NCBI RefSeq assembly: GCF_009766095.1
Contig: NZ_LMUD01000014.1
Location: forward strand, 428,296 to 481,940
Source: Granulicella sp. S190
GTDB lineage: Bacteria; Acidobacteriota; Terriglobia; Terriglobales; Acidobacteriaceae
Length of the DNA: 53,645 nucleotides
Direction: 5' to 3'
Both the position numbers and the translations under genes were made by a program. The notes under the pieces were generated by a model. The model was not told the DNA's origin. It worked only from the letters and a program-made list of their open reading frames with translations, and searched no databases. Within the stretch, counting starts at the first letter, position 1. The number at the start of each line of letters is the position of its first letter. Positions 9,110-17,408 of the stretch are shown here, in pieces.

Positions 9110-9538
9110 TTACTTCTCCTCACTTATCGACAAGGGAAGCTCAGAGTTCCCCGCGTAGAAGACAACGAGCACCACTCCCGCCTCGCCCGTAACGCCTCGA
9201 TGCGCACTGTCGACCATCTCCGCAACCGCCTCACCTGTTGCGAAGTGCTTTGATGTCCCGTCTCTCTTCTCAACCGTCAGGTCGCCGGAGAGAATATACG
9301 CGGCATTTGGAAAGGGATGCTCATGCCACTTCATCTTCGTCCGCGGAGGAATCGTAATCTTCAAAACGCTAAGCTTAGGTTGTCCCGCGGGATAGGCTTT
9401 GTAGGGTGTGCCGTCCCACGAAGACGTGGTTTGAAGCACCGTTTCAATCTGAATCTTCGAGGGCGAGTCTTGCGCGTGTGCAAAGCACGCAAGAACAAAG
9501 GGCAACAAAACAGTGGCAACTTTCAAATGTCTTCTCAT
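9110..9538 (-). CDS. Secreted cupin-domain protein
   Basis: A 142-residue protein with a signal peptide (residues 1-22, cleaved after AHA) and a single cupin barrel. The metal-binding cupin motif 1 is visible as KWHEHPFPNAAYILSGDLTVE (about residues 70-90): two His and a later Glu-type region. Motif 2 (H near residue 113, SAHRGVTGEAG) is partly conserved. It converges on the CDF gene with 20 bases between. Periplasmic single-cupin proteins are functionally diverse, so no substrate is assigned. Confidence 0.85.
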   Translation of the reverse strand: MRRHLKVATVLLPFVLACFAHAQDSPSKIQIETVLQTTSSWDGTPYKAYPAGQPKLSVLKITIPPRTKMKWHEHPFPNAAYILSGDLTVEKRDGTSKHFATGEAVAEMVDSAHRGVTGEAGVVLVVFYAGNSELPLSISEEK

Positions 9539-9630
9539 CCTCTACAGGATAATCGTCCTTCGAAAGCCTGATCAAACTTCGACTCACGCTAAGAAGCCGA
9601 TTGCAATCATGTCAGTTTGACAACCCTTCG

Positions 9631-10035
9631 ATGCCACTCCGCTACAATAAAACCGTGCGACGCATAATCGGCATCACGCTACTGCTTCTCTTCAGCTCGC
9701 CGCTGATCTCGCCTCTGCTGGCTCTCACCGCCAGCGGCGCAGCGAATCTCCCGGCCTGTTGCAGACGGAACGGCGCACATCATTGCATGAGGAACATGCA
9801 GCAGGCAGAGTCCTCCAGCTCGGGTATCAACGTATCTACGATCCCGCAGACGTGCCCCTCGTATCCCGCGGCGGTCACCTCAATCCAGCATGGAGATCTG
9901 TCGCTCCACACTGCCTCGCTCATCTTTGCAGAGATCGTCAGCCATCCCTCCGTCAAGACCCAGACTCACGCCCGCGCCCGCGTGGCCCTCGATCGATCCC
10001 GCCAGAAGCGCGGCCCTCCCTCCTACTCCCTCTAA
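9631..10035 (+). CDS. Exported Cys/His-motif protein upstream of the TonB receptor
   Basis: About 134 residues from ATG 9631; GTG at 9655 is an alternative start, and the open frame begins at 9601. A hydrophobic segment (IIGITLLLLFSSPLISPLLA) looks like a signal peptide or anchor. Just after it comes the dense metal-ligand motif CCRRNGAHHCM, followed by a low-complexity tail rich in Ser, His and Arg. The gene ends 106 bases before a TonB-dependent receptor on the same strand, suggesting the pair works together, perhaps in metal capture. That function is inference from the motif and the neighbour; I do not know a named family. Confidence 0.65.
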   Translation: MPLRYNKTVRRIIGITLLLLFSSPLISPLLALTASGAANLPACCRRNGAHHCMRNMQQAESSSSGINVSTIPQTCPSYPAAVTSIQHGDLSLHTASLIFAEIVSHPSVKTQTHARARVALDRSRQKRGPPSYSL

Positions 10036-10141
10036 GCGACCCGACCAGCAACCGACGCCTCGACCCTGAAACCAGAGTCCGTCGATATGCCGTCCCGTAC
10101 CGCAGCTCCAACTCCGTCAGCCCACTGACGAGGAAGATCCC

Positions 10142-12487
10142 ATGCGCAAGCTTGCTCTACTCTGTCTCCTATCGTTCCTTTCTATCTTCGGCGCCATCAC
10201 TGCCCGAGCCAGCATCTTCAGCCAGCTTCACGGCGTCGTCCACGACCCGCAGCATCGCCCCATCGCCAACGCGCATATCGAACTCCACGCAACAAACTCC
10301 GCCTTCAGCAAATCCACCACCACCGCACCTGATGGCTCCTTCACCATCCCCTCTCTGCCGCTGGGCGACTACATCCTCACCATCTCGCAGCCAGGCTTCG
10401 ATACCGCAAAGCAATCCCTCACGCTAGCCTCCGACACCGCACCCGTCCTCCACATCGAGCTCCATCTCGGCACCGTCCAGCAGACCACCTCCGTCACCAC
10501 CGACGCGAACACCTCCAACGTGAACACGGTCACCCCAACCACGCTCATCAGCCGCGAAGACATCGCGCAAACCCCAGGCGCCGACCGCACCAACTCCCTC
10601 GCCATGATCACCGACTACGTTCCCGGCGCCTACATCACCCACGACATGCTTCACATGCGCGGCGGCCACCAGGTCTCCTGGCTCCTCGACGGCGTTCAAA
10701 TCCCCAACACCAACATCGCCAGCAACCTCGGCGCGCAGATCGACCCCAAGGACATCGACTACATCGAAACCCAGCGCGGCAGCTACACCTCCGACGTCGG
10801 CGACCGCACCTACGGCGTCTTCAACGTCGTCCCCCGCACCGGCTTCGAGCGCAACCGTCAGGCAGAGCTCATCCTCAGCGCAGGCAGCTTCCTCCAGACC
10901 AACTCGCAGATCAACTTCGGCGACCACACTGAAAAGTTCGCCTACTACGCCAGCCTCAACGGCAACCGCAGCGACTACGGCCTCTCCCCACCCACAGGAG
11001 TCGTCATCCACGACGCCAGCAACGGCTACGGCGGCTTCGCCTCCCTGCTCTACAACCGCACTCCTAAAGACCAGCTCCGTCTCATCACCCAGCTACGCGC
11101 CGACTACTTCCAAATCCCATTCGACCCTGATCCCAACAGCATCGGCAACCAGCAGTTTCAATCCAGCGGCCTTCGCGACGGTCAGCACGAACTCGATGGC
11201 ACGGTCGCCTTCTCCTGGCTGCACACCTTCAACCCATCAACCGTCCTCCAGATCTCACCCTTCTTCCACTACAACCGCGCCGACTATGAATCCAACCCCA
11301 ACGACACTCCCGTAGCCACCACCTCCGACCGCAGCTCCACCTACGCCGGCGCACAAGCCAACATTACCGCCGACCTCTTTCCGACTAAGCCCGGCCGCAA
11401 CACCATCCAGGCCGGCTTCTACTCCTTCGGCCAGCACGACAACTACCTCTTCGGCGCAACATTCAACGACGGCAGCGGCACCGCCCCGTTCTCCACTCCA
11501 GATTCAGCCAGTGGCGGCGTCATCGAAGAGTACGTCTCCGACAACTACAAACCCACCTCCTGGCTCACTTTCATTGCAGGTCTGCGGCTCACGCACTTTC
11601 AAGGCTCGTTCACAGAAAACGAAGCCGATCCACGCTTTGGCACAGCCCTCCGCATTCCCAAACTCAACTGGGTCTTCCGCGGCTTCTACGGCCGTTTCTA
11701 TCAACCGCCACCTCTGCTCACCTTCGGCTGTACCGCTGCAGCCATCGCCAACGGCACCTGCAGCATCCAGAACTTCGCCCTCAGCACCGGCACCAGCTTC
11801 GCCCCACTCCACGGCGAGCGCGATGAAGAGCATCAGTTCGGTGTTCAAATTCCCCTCCGCGGTTGGCTCCTAGACGCCGACACCTTCAAAACCCGCGTCA
11901 ACAACTTCCTCGACCACTCCAACATCGGCGACTCCAGCATCTACTTCCCCGTCACCGTCGACGGCGCACTCATCCGCGCCTGGGAGCTGAGCCTCCGCAG
12001 CCCGCGCCTCTGGAACTTCGGCCAGGCTCATCTCGCCTACTCCAACCAGATCGCCGAGCAACGCGGAGCCATCACCGGCGGCCTCATCTGCTCTCCTCCC
12101 AACTCAGCCGAGTGCGACGTCGACCCTAACTACACCCCGGTCGATCACGATCAGCGCAACACCCTCAACATCGGCTTCAACGCAACCCTCCCCTGGCGCA
12201 CCACCGCCTCCACAAACGTCTACTACGGCTCCGGCTTCACCAACGGCGGCTTCGATCCCGACGGGCCACCTGCCGACCCTCGCTATCCAAACCCCTACCT
12301 GCCGCAGCACACCACCTTCGATCTCTCCCTCGGCAAAACCTTCAGCGAAAAACTCACCGCATCCATCACCGCAACCAACGTAGCCAACCGCCGCGTCCTA
12401 CTCGACAACAGCCTCACCTTCGGCGGCTTTCACTTCAACGACCCGCGCGAGATCTTCGGCGAACTGCGTTACCGCTTCAGGTACTGA
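10142..12487 (+). CDS. TonB-dependent receptor with N-terminal carboxypeptidase-regulatory-like domain
   Basis: A 781-residue outer-membrane receptor. Residues 1-24 are a signal peptide. Residues 25-115 form a CarboxypepD_reg-like beta-sandwich (LHGVVHDPQHRPIANAHIEL, then DGSFTIPSLPLGDYILTI). The plug domain follows (about 125-235, with MRGGHQVSWLLDGVQIPN). The rest is a 22-strand-type beta barrel ending in the alternating aromatic pattern FGELRYRFRY with terminal Tyr. This architecture is abundant in Acidobacteriota and Bacteroidota. The substrate is unknown; the preceding Cys/His-motif protein hints at a metal or metal complex. No TonB/ExbBD genes are nearby. Confidence 0.92.
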   Translation: MRKLALLCLLSFLSIFGAITARASIFSQLHGVVHDPQHRPIANAHIELHATNSAFSKSTTTAPDGSFTIPSLPLGDYILTISQPGFDTAKQSLTLASDTAPVLHIELHLGTVQQTTSVTTDANTSNVNTVTPTTLISREDIAQTPGADRTNSLAMITDYVPGAYITHDMLHMRGGHQVSWLLDGVQIPNTNIASNLGAQIDPKDIDYIETQRGSYTSDVGDRTYGVFNVVPRTGFERNRQAELILSAGSFLQTNSQINFGDHTEKFAYYASLNGNRSDYGLSPPTGVVIHDASNGYGGFASLLYNRTPKDQLRLITQLRADYFQIPFDPDPNSIGNQQFQSSGLRDGQHELDGTVAFSWLHTFNPSTVLQISPFFHYNRADYESNPNDTPVATTSDRSSTYAGAQANITADLFPTKPGRNTIQAGFYSFGQHDNYLFGATFNDGSGTAPFSTPDSASGGVIEEYVSDNYKPTSWLTFIAGLRLTHFQGSFTENEADPRFGTALRIPKLNWVFRGFYGRFYQPPPLLTFGCTAAAIANGTCSIQNFALSTGTSFAPLHGERDEEHQFGVQIPLRGWLLDADTFKTRVNNFLDHSNIGDSSIYFPVTVDGALIRAWELSLRSPRLWNFGQAHLAYSNQIAEQRGAITGGLICSPPNSAECDVDPNYTPVDHDQRNTLNIGFNATLPWRTTASTNVYYGSGFTNGGFDPDGPPADPRYPNPYLPQHTTFDLSLGKTFSEKLTASITATNVANRRVLLDNSLTFGGFHFNDPREIFGELRYRFRY

Positions 12488-12492
12488 TGAAC

Positions 12493-12537
12493 GACCCGCT
12501 AGGCGCGGAGCGGTCACTTCGTGACGTGTATACCTTG
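12493..12537 (-). repeat. Multi-hairpin intergenic repeat, copy A (degenerate)
   Basis: Read on the minus strand it begins CAAGGTATAC, continues with the GTCACGAAGTGAC hairpin (12513-12525) and then CCGCT...AGCGG in place of the usual central stem. The final GTCC-GGCA-GGAC hairpin is missing. It lies head-to-head with copy B across a central palindrome, right after the TonB receptor gene. Confidence 0.7.
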
Positions 12538-12562
12538 TGTCGACAGATCAGCAGCATGGGGC

Positions 12563-12591
12563 CTCGCGATGCTCGTCGCGAGCATCGCGAG
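12563..12591. repeat. Perfect 13-bp-stem palindrome between repeat copies A and B
   Basis: CTCGCGATGCTCG, loop TCG, then the exact complement. Part of this sequence (CCTCGCGATNCTCG) recurs near copy C at about 16766-16780, so it belongs to the extended repeat rather than being a local terminator. Confidence 0.75.
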
Positions 12592-12628
12592 CGCCAATGA
12601 ATCACGATCCATTACGACCAGTACACAA

Positions 12629-12675
12629 GTCACGAAGTGACCGCACCACGCGGAGTGGGCCCGTCCGGCAGGACA
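12629..12675 (+). repeat. Multi-hairpin intergenic repeat, copy B
   Basis: Three consecutive hairpins: GTCAC-GAA-GTGAC (12629-12641), CCAC-GCGGA-GTGG, and GTCC-GGCA-GGAC (12663-12674). The copy ends directly before a TATACT -10-like element (12683-12688) ahead of the PASTA gene. Same family as copies at 16681, 35945 and 48498. Confidence 0.85.
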
Positions 12676-12698
12676 CCTCCGCTATACTCTGAAAACAC

Positions 12699-13544
12699 AT
12701 GAAGGTCCGCCTCTCAAGAAGCGTCTCTCGCGGCATCAACCGCATCAATCGCATCTTCAACATCGTCCTCGGTGCTCTTGCGATGCTTATCGTCGCGCTG
12801 GTCTCCGCCTTCATCACCATGCGCCTCGCCATCCACGGCCACGAGGTCAAAGTCCCCGACCTCACCAACCTCACGCTCTCCGAGGCCAGCAAAAAAACAA
12901 CATCACTCGGCCTTAGCCTCAGCCTCGAAAACCGCTTCTACTCCCCCAACACGCAGCCCGGCCGCGTCCTCGCGCAATCACCCGCCCCCGGCCTCACCGT
13001 CCGTCGCGAGTGGCCCGTCCGCGTCACCGAAAGCCTCGGCGCACAACAAGTCGCCATCCCGGATCTCCTCGGCCAGACCGAGCGCACCGCCTCTATCAAC
13101 ATTCGCCGCCTCGGCCTCGAACTAGGCACCGTCTCCCACATCGCCTCTCCCGGCGAACCCGGCACCGTCATCGCGCAAACCCCCACCCCGAACGCCAGCG
13201 GAGTCGACCGCCCCCGCGTCAGCCTCCTGCTCAGCGATCCCGAAACCGGCAGCTCTCCCCAGGCCTTCGTCATGCCCTCGCTCGCCGGCCTTACCCTCAC
13301 CGGAGCAGCAGCCCGCGCCGCATCCGCAGGCCTCCACATCGCCAGCGCTGAAGACCTCAACCTCAATGCAACATCAGCCACCGCTCCGCTCTCCGCACAA
13401 TGGTCACCCGCTGCGACCACACCGTCCTACACCGAACCCATAGCGCGCACGGTCTCCTCCATCGGCACCGTCATCGCACAGACCCCACCCGCCGGCCACC
13501 GCGTCGTCAAAGGCGATGCCGTCCACATCACCCTCACTGATTGA
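12699..13544 (+). CDS. Membrane-anchored protein with three PASTA domains
   Basis: A 281-residue protein with a short basic cytoplasmic tail, one membrane helix (about residues 22-46) and three extracytoplasmic PASTA domains: about 50-115 (VPDLTNLTLSEASKK), 117-188 (IPDLLGQTERTASINI) and 194-281 (MPSLAGLTLTGAAARA). Each ends with a V-A-Q-x-P-x-P strand. PASTA domains bind peptidoglycan or muropeptides and usually belong to Ser/Thr kinases or PBPs; here there is no kinase or transpeptidase domain. A possible -10 (TATACT, 12683-12688) lies just after repeat copy B. The role in wall sensing or remodelling is inferred. Confidence 0.9.
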   Translation: MKVRLSRSVSRGINRINRIFNIVLGALAMLIVALVSAFITMRLAIHGHEVKVPDLTNLTLSEASKKTTSLGLSLSLENRFYSPNTQPGRVLAQSPAPGLTVRREWPVRVTESLGAQQVAIPDLLGQTERTASINIRRLGLELGTVSHIASPGEPGTVIAQTPTPNASGVDRPRVSLLLSDPETGSSPQAFVMPSLAGLTLTGAAARAASAGLHIASAEDLNLNATSATAPLSAQWSPAATTPSYTEPIARTVSSIGTVIAQTPPAGHRVVKGDAVHITLTD

Positions 13545-13605
13545 TCCTTCTGTATCAAACCTGCATCACATCTATGCCGTGCGACAAACCGGATGGAGCC
13601 GCCTG

Positions 13606-14373
13606 ATGTCGAACTTCGCCACCTACCCCAGCCTGAAAGATCGCGTTGTACTCATCACCGGCGGCGGCTCTGGTATCGGCGCCTCTCTCGTCGAACACTT
13701 CGCGTCGCAACAAGCCAGGGTAGCCTTCCTCGACATCGCGGAGCAGCACTCCGTAGATCTTGTCGAGCGCATCGCACCCCTCAGCACGCATCGCCCACTC
13801 TTCCTGCGCTGCGACCTCACCGACATCGCCGCCCTGCAATCTGCAATCACGCAGATCTCCCGCGATCTCGGCACCCCTCAGGTCCTCGTCAACAATGCGG
13901 GAAGCGACGACCGGCACGACTTCGCCGACGTAACACCCGAGTATTGGGACCAGAGAATCGCGGTCAATCTTCGCCATCAGTTCTTCGCTTCACAAGCAGT
14001 GGCAGAAGGAATGAAGGCAACCGGAAGAGGCTCCATCATCAACATGAGTTCAATCTCGTGGATGATTCCTGCTCGCCGTCTTCCCGTCTACAACATGGCC
14101 AAGGCCGCTATCGTAGGCATGACGCGCTCTCTCGCGCACGAGCTGGGACCCGCGGGAATCCGCGTCAACTGCGTTCTTCCGGGAGCAATCTTAACCAAGC
14201 GCCAGCGCCGACTATGGCTGTCCAAAGAGTACGAGCAAGAAGTCCTCGGCTTGCAGTGCCTCAAGCGTCTTCTCCTTCCCGACGATGTGGCCCGGCTGGT
14301 CCTCTTCCTCGCAGCCGACGACAGCGAAGCGATCACCAATCAAAGTCACATCATCGACGGCGGCTGGATCTAG
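13606..14373 (+). CDS. SDR-family dehydrogenase, D-xylose 1-dehydrogenase-like
   Basis: A 255-residue short-chain dehydrogenase/reductase. It has the cofactor motif TGGGSGIG, the LVNNAG motif (here NNAGSDDRHDFADVT), the catalytic Ser in NMSSISW and the catalytic YNMAK. The NNAG-DDRH, VNLRH and SSISW features and the GxxLTKRQRRLW segment resemble the Caulobacter NAD-dependent D-xylose dehydrogenase, so a pentose 1-dehydrogenase role is plausible. This is recalled similarity, not a search. I chose ATG 13606, with GGAG (13595-13598) seven bases upstream, over ATG 13516, which would overlap the PASTA gene. It converges on rsmB. Confidence 0.88.
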   Translation: MSNFATYPSLKDRVVLITGGGSGIGASLVEHFASQQARVAFLDIAEQHSVDLVERIAPLSTHRPLFLRCDLTDIAALQSAITQISRDLGTPQVLVNNAGSDDRHDFADVTPEYWDQRIAVNLRHQFFASQAVAEGMKATGRGSIINMSSISWMIPARRLPVYNMAKAAIVGMTRSLAHELGPAGIRVNCVLPGAILTKRQRRLWLSKEYEQEVLGLQCLKRLLLPDDVARLVLFLAADDSEAITNQSHIIDGGWI

Positions 14374-14396
14374 CTGGCATTTTTACGACACAGCTT

Positions 14397-15740
14397 CTAC
14401 GCCCGCTCCAGAATCACAGCAAAAAAACCATCCCCATCATGCACCCCCGGCAGCGTTCTTAACGCCCCACCCCGCACTGCCGACCTCATCTCACCACTCA
14501 GAACCCCACTCTCCGCAAGCTCCGTCATCACTCCATCCACGGGCACACGCACGATACCGCCCCCGGCGACCACAGCATCCACCACGCCCTCACACTCTTC
14601 TGCCTCCAGCGAGCAAGTCGAATACACCAGCCTCCCGCCCGGAGTCAGCCGCTTCAACGCCCCCTTCAGAATCGCCCTCTGCCTCTCCGCCTGCCGCGCG
14701 AACTCCTCCACCTTCAGTCGATGCCGAATCTCCGGATTGCTCGCCATCGTGCCGGTCCCCGAGCAGGGCACATCGCACAAGATCAAATCGAACTCGCCCG
14801 CTACTCCTTTAGCATCCGCTGCATCAGCAACCGCAAACCCAACGCGCTCCGCATACGCGTATCGCCGCAGCCGCCCCTCGGTCTGCGCAAGCCGCTTCGC
14901 ACTCACATCACTCGCAACTAACGATGCACCGCCCAGCCGCTTCGCCAACACCAAAGTCTTCCCCCCGGGAGCGGCACAACAATCCCAAACCCGTTTCGCC
15001 TCAGGCATCGCCGCAGCCGCAATCTCCGCCACCAGACGTGATCCATCATCCATCACCGGCCAATCGTCGCCGCGTTCCACAAACATCCCACCCTCAGCCG
15101 GCTCCTGCTGATCCGCCTCGCAGATCTTCAACGCCGCATCACGCCCATACGCCGCCACCCATCGCTCCACCAGCCATCGCGGATGGCCCAGCCGCTCCGC
15201 AAACGCAGCCACAGACTCATGAATCCGCACCCCCGGCTTCTGCGCCGCAGCCAGCTTCCGCAGCACCGCATTCACCATACCCGTAGCATGTGGCTCCCCC
15301 GCTGCTCGACACAACTCCACACTCTCACTCAACGCGGCATGCGCCGGAATCCTCTCCAGATGCAGCAACTGAAACGCCCCCATCCGCAGCGCAATCGCCA
15401 CCGGCTCCGCCAGCCTCTGCTCCGGCCTCTGCAGCAACCCGCGAACCCGTGCATCCAGCGCAATCTGCCATCGCAGCACACCCATCACCAGAGCCGTCGT
15501 CAGGTTCCGGTCCTCCGGCGACAGAGCATCTACCCGCGCCGAGTGCAGCAGCTCATCGCTGTGCCCTTTGTTCTCTCCCACCAGCTTCAAAATCTCAAAC
15601 GCAGCCAGCCGCGCCGAGGTTATCTTAGCTACCGCAGCCTCCACCGAAGCCGTAGGCCCGGCAGACACAGGCCTCTTTCGCGCCACTGTCCGCGTCCGCT
15701 CTACTCCCTGATCCCTGTTTCCTGCACCCTGCTTCTTCAT
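14397..15740 (-). CDS. rsmB: 16S rRNA (cytosine-967 C5)-methyltransferase
   Basis: A 447-residue SAM-dependent m5C methyltransferase acting on 16S rRNA. The N-terminal part (about 40-180) is the NusB-like RNA-binding domain. The catalytic domain has WDCCAAPGGKT (motif I), the LILCDVPCSGTGTM segment with the motif IV PC cysteine, and YSTCSLEAEE with the second conserved cysteine. An extra basic N-terminal stretch (residues 1-30) is poorly conserved and may be an over-extension, but ATG 15740 overlaps the fmt stop codon (ATGA), which supports coupling at this start. Last gene of the aroC-def-fmt-rsmB cluster. Confidence 0.93.
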   Translation of the reverse strand: MKKQGAGNRDQGVERTRTVARKRPVSAGPTASVEAAVAKITSARLAAFEILKLVGENKGHSDELLHSARVDALSPEDRNLTTALVMGVLRWQIALDARVRGLLQRPEQRLAEPVAIALRMGAFQLLHLERIPAHAALSESVELCRAAGEPHATGMVNAVLRKLAAAQKPGVRIHESVAAFAERLGHPRWLVERWVAAYGRDAALKICEADQQEPAEGGMFVERGDDWPVMDDGSRLVAEIAAAAMPEAKRVWDCCAAPGGKTLVLAKRLGGASLVASDVSAKRLAQTEGRLRRYAYAERVGFAVADAADAKGVAGEFDLILCDVPCSGTGTMASNPEIRHRLKVEEFARQAERQRAILKGALKRLTPGGRLVYSTCSLEAEECEGVVDAVVAGGGIVRVPVDGVMTELAESGVLSGEMRSAVRGGALRTLPGVHDGDGFFAVILERA

Positions 15741-16669
15741 ATCCCCAACCGTTCGCCGCTCTTCACCTGGTACCCACGCAAAAACTCCGCCGCACTCATC
15801 CGCTTCTTCCCTTCCATCTGAACCTCAAGGAGCTCCGCCACCGTCCCACCCCCACAACCAACCAGCATCAACTCACCATCCACCAACAACTCGCCCGCAG
15901 CAATCGATGCACCTTTACAAATCTTCATCTTCGAAACAATCAACTTCTTTCCCCGCAACGTAGTATGTGCGCCCGGCCACGGCTGAAACCCTCTCCACCT
16001 GTCGTAGATCTGCTGAGCCGTCCGCGAAAAATCGACCAGCCCATCCTCGCGCTTCAAAATCGGAGCCAGCGTAGCCAGCGCATGATCCTGCACCTGCGCA
16101 AAGATCGTCCCTGCCTCCAAACCCTTCAGCGTATCCACCATCAAGTTCGCTCCCAACGGCGCCAGGCACCCGTATACATCCACCGCCGTCTCCTCCTGCC
16201 CCACCGGACACACCGCTGCCAGCAGCATGTCGCCCGTGTCCAGCCCGGCATCCAACCGCATCGTCGTCACGCCCGTCACCACCTCGCCGCAAGCCACCGC
16301 CCACTGAATCGGCGCGGCCCCGCGATACTTCGGCAGCAGCGACCCATGCAGATTGATATTCCCAAACCGCGGCAACTCCAGCATCCACTGCGGAATAATC
16401 CGCCCATACGCGACCACAAGAATCGCATCCGGCGCGATCGCTTCCAGCCTCTCCCGCAGCTCCAGATTGCTCTTGATCTTCTCCGGCTGCATCACCGGCA
16501 AGCCATGCTTCAGCGCCGCCTCCTTCACCGGAGGCACATGCACCTCCAGGCCGCGTCCCGCCGCACGATCCGGCTGCGTCACCACCAGCGCCACTTCATG
16601 CCCTGCCGCAATCACTGCTTCCAGCGTCGGCACAGCAAACTCCGGCGTCCCACAAAAAACCAGCTTCAT
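15737..16669 (-). CDS. fmt: Methionyl-tRNA formyltransferase
   Basis: A 310-residue enzyme that formylates initiator Met-tRNA using 10-formyl-THF. The N-terminal domain begins MKLVFCGTPEFAVPTLEAV. The catalytic signature appears as INLHGSLLPKYRGAAPIQWA, with Asn and His, and the Asp is in TTMRLDAGLDTGDML. The C-terminal OB-like domain is present (about 205-310). Length is normal. It sits between def, which later removes the formyl group, and rsmB. The 202-base gap to def is filled by repeat copy C, so the repeat has probably entered an ancestrally tight def-fmt pair. Confidence 0.96.
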   Translation of the reverse strand: MKLVFCGTPEFAVPTLEAVIAAGHEVALVVTQPDRAAGRGLEVHVPPVKEAALKHGLPVMQPEKIKSNLELRERLEAIAPDAILVVAYGRIIPQWMLELPRFGNINLHGSLLPKYRGAAPIQWAVACGEVVTGVTTMRLDAGLDTGDMLLAAVCPVGQEETAVDVYGCLAPLGANLMVDTLKGLEAGTIFAQVQDHALATLAPILKREDGLVDFSRTAQQIYDRWRGFQPWPGAHTTLRGKKLIVSKMKICKGASIAAGELLVDGELMLVGCGGGTVAELLEVQMEGKKRMSAAEFLRGYQVKSGERLGI

Positions 16670-16680
16670 CGTCTTACCTC

Positions 16681-16740
16681 ATGTCCTGCCGGACGGGCTC
16701 CCTGCGCGGGAGGCGATCGCTTCGTGACCCGTATACCTTG
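16681..16740 (-). repeat. Multi-hairpin intergenic repeat, copy C
   Basis: On the minus strand: CAAGGTATAC, then a degenerate first hairpin (GTCACGAAGCGAT), a central stem CTCCC-GCGCA-GGGAG, and the intact GTCC-GGCA-GGAC hairpin. Compared with copies B, D and E the central stem has changed on both sides while the GCGCA loop is kept. Homology to the 12530-12575 region continues upstream as far as about 16780. Confidence 0.85.
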
Positions 16741-16871
16741 TCTTGGGACGTGAACAACCAAGGCCCTCGCGATACTCGGGAAGAAAAATCTTACGCCGAC
16801 CAACGGGAGGCCGCTACTCCACTCATCGCGCCGTAACAACACCGCGAGCGGTCGAGAACGGCACGAAGTGC

Positions 16872-17408
16872 CTACCACTCGCCGTTCTTAATCAGCTTCT
16901 TGATCTTCCGAATCACCAGGTCCCGCTTCAACCGGCTCAGCCGATCGATAAACAGAACCCCATCCAGATGATCGATCTCATGCTGCATCGCTCTTGCCAG
17001 CAGCTCATCACCTTCAATCTCAAACCACTCGCCCTTCACATCCTGCGCCCGCACCTTCACCCACTCCGCGCGCGAAACCTTCTCGCGAATCTCCGGTAGA
17101 CTCAGGCACCCCTCCTCCTCCACCTGCTTGCCCTCGCGCTCAATGATCTCCGGATTGATCAACACAATCTTCTCCTCCGGATTCTTCTTGAAGCTCACAT
17201 CGATCACCGTAATCCGCTGCGAGATCGCAATCTGCGGCGCCGCCAGCCCAATTCCCTGCGCCGCATACATGCTCTCGAACATCTCCTCGGTCAGCTTCTT
17301 CAGCTTCGCGTCAAACACCGTCACCGTCTCTCCGCGCTTTGCCAGCACCGGATCCGGCCACTTCACCACCTCATGAATCTTGCCCTTCACACTCGCCTTA
17401 ATCGTCAC
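16872..17408 (-). CDS. def: Peptide deformylase
   Basis: A 178-residue metalloenzyme that removes the N-formyl group from nascent proteins. All three motifs are present: GIGLAAPQ (residues 52-59), EGCLSLP (about 98-104, metal Cys) and QHEIDHLDG (about 142-150, HExxH-type His ligands and Glu). It starts with GTG at 17408, directly adjacent to the aroC stop codon. The Lys/Arg-rich C-terminal tail (RLSRLKRDLVIRKIKKLIKN) is a common feature of longer type 1 deformylases. Confidence 0.95.
   Translation of the reverse strand: MTIKASVKGKIHEVVKWPDPVLAKRGETVTVFDAKLKKLTEEMFESMYAAQGIGLAAPQIAISQRITVIDVSFKKNPEEKIVLINPEIIEREGKQVEEEGCLSLPEIREKVSRAEWVKVRAQDVKGEWFEIEGDELLARAMQHEIDHLDGVLFIDRLSRLKRDLVIRKIKKLIKNGEW

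Noticed and set aside
9617..9648. TTGACA and TACAAT as a promoter for the Cys/His-motif gene
   Set aside because: Both boxes are good but the spacer is 20 bases, longer than normal, and the -10 falls inside the coding frame if ATG 9631 is used. Not listed as a feature.
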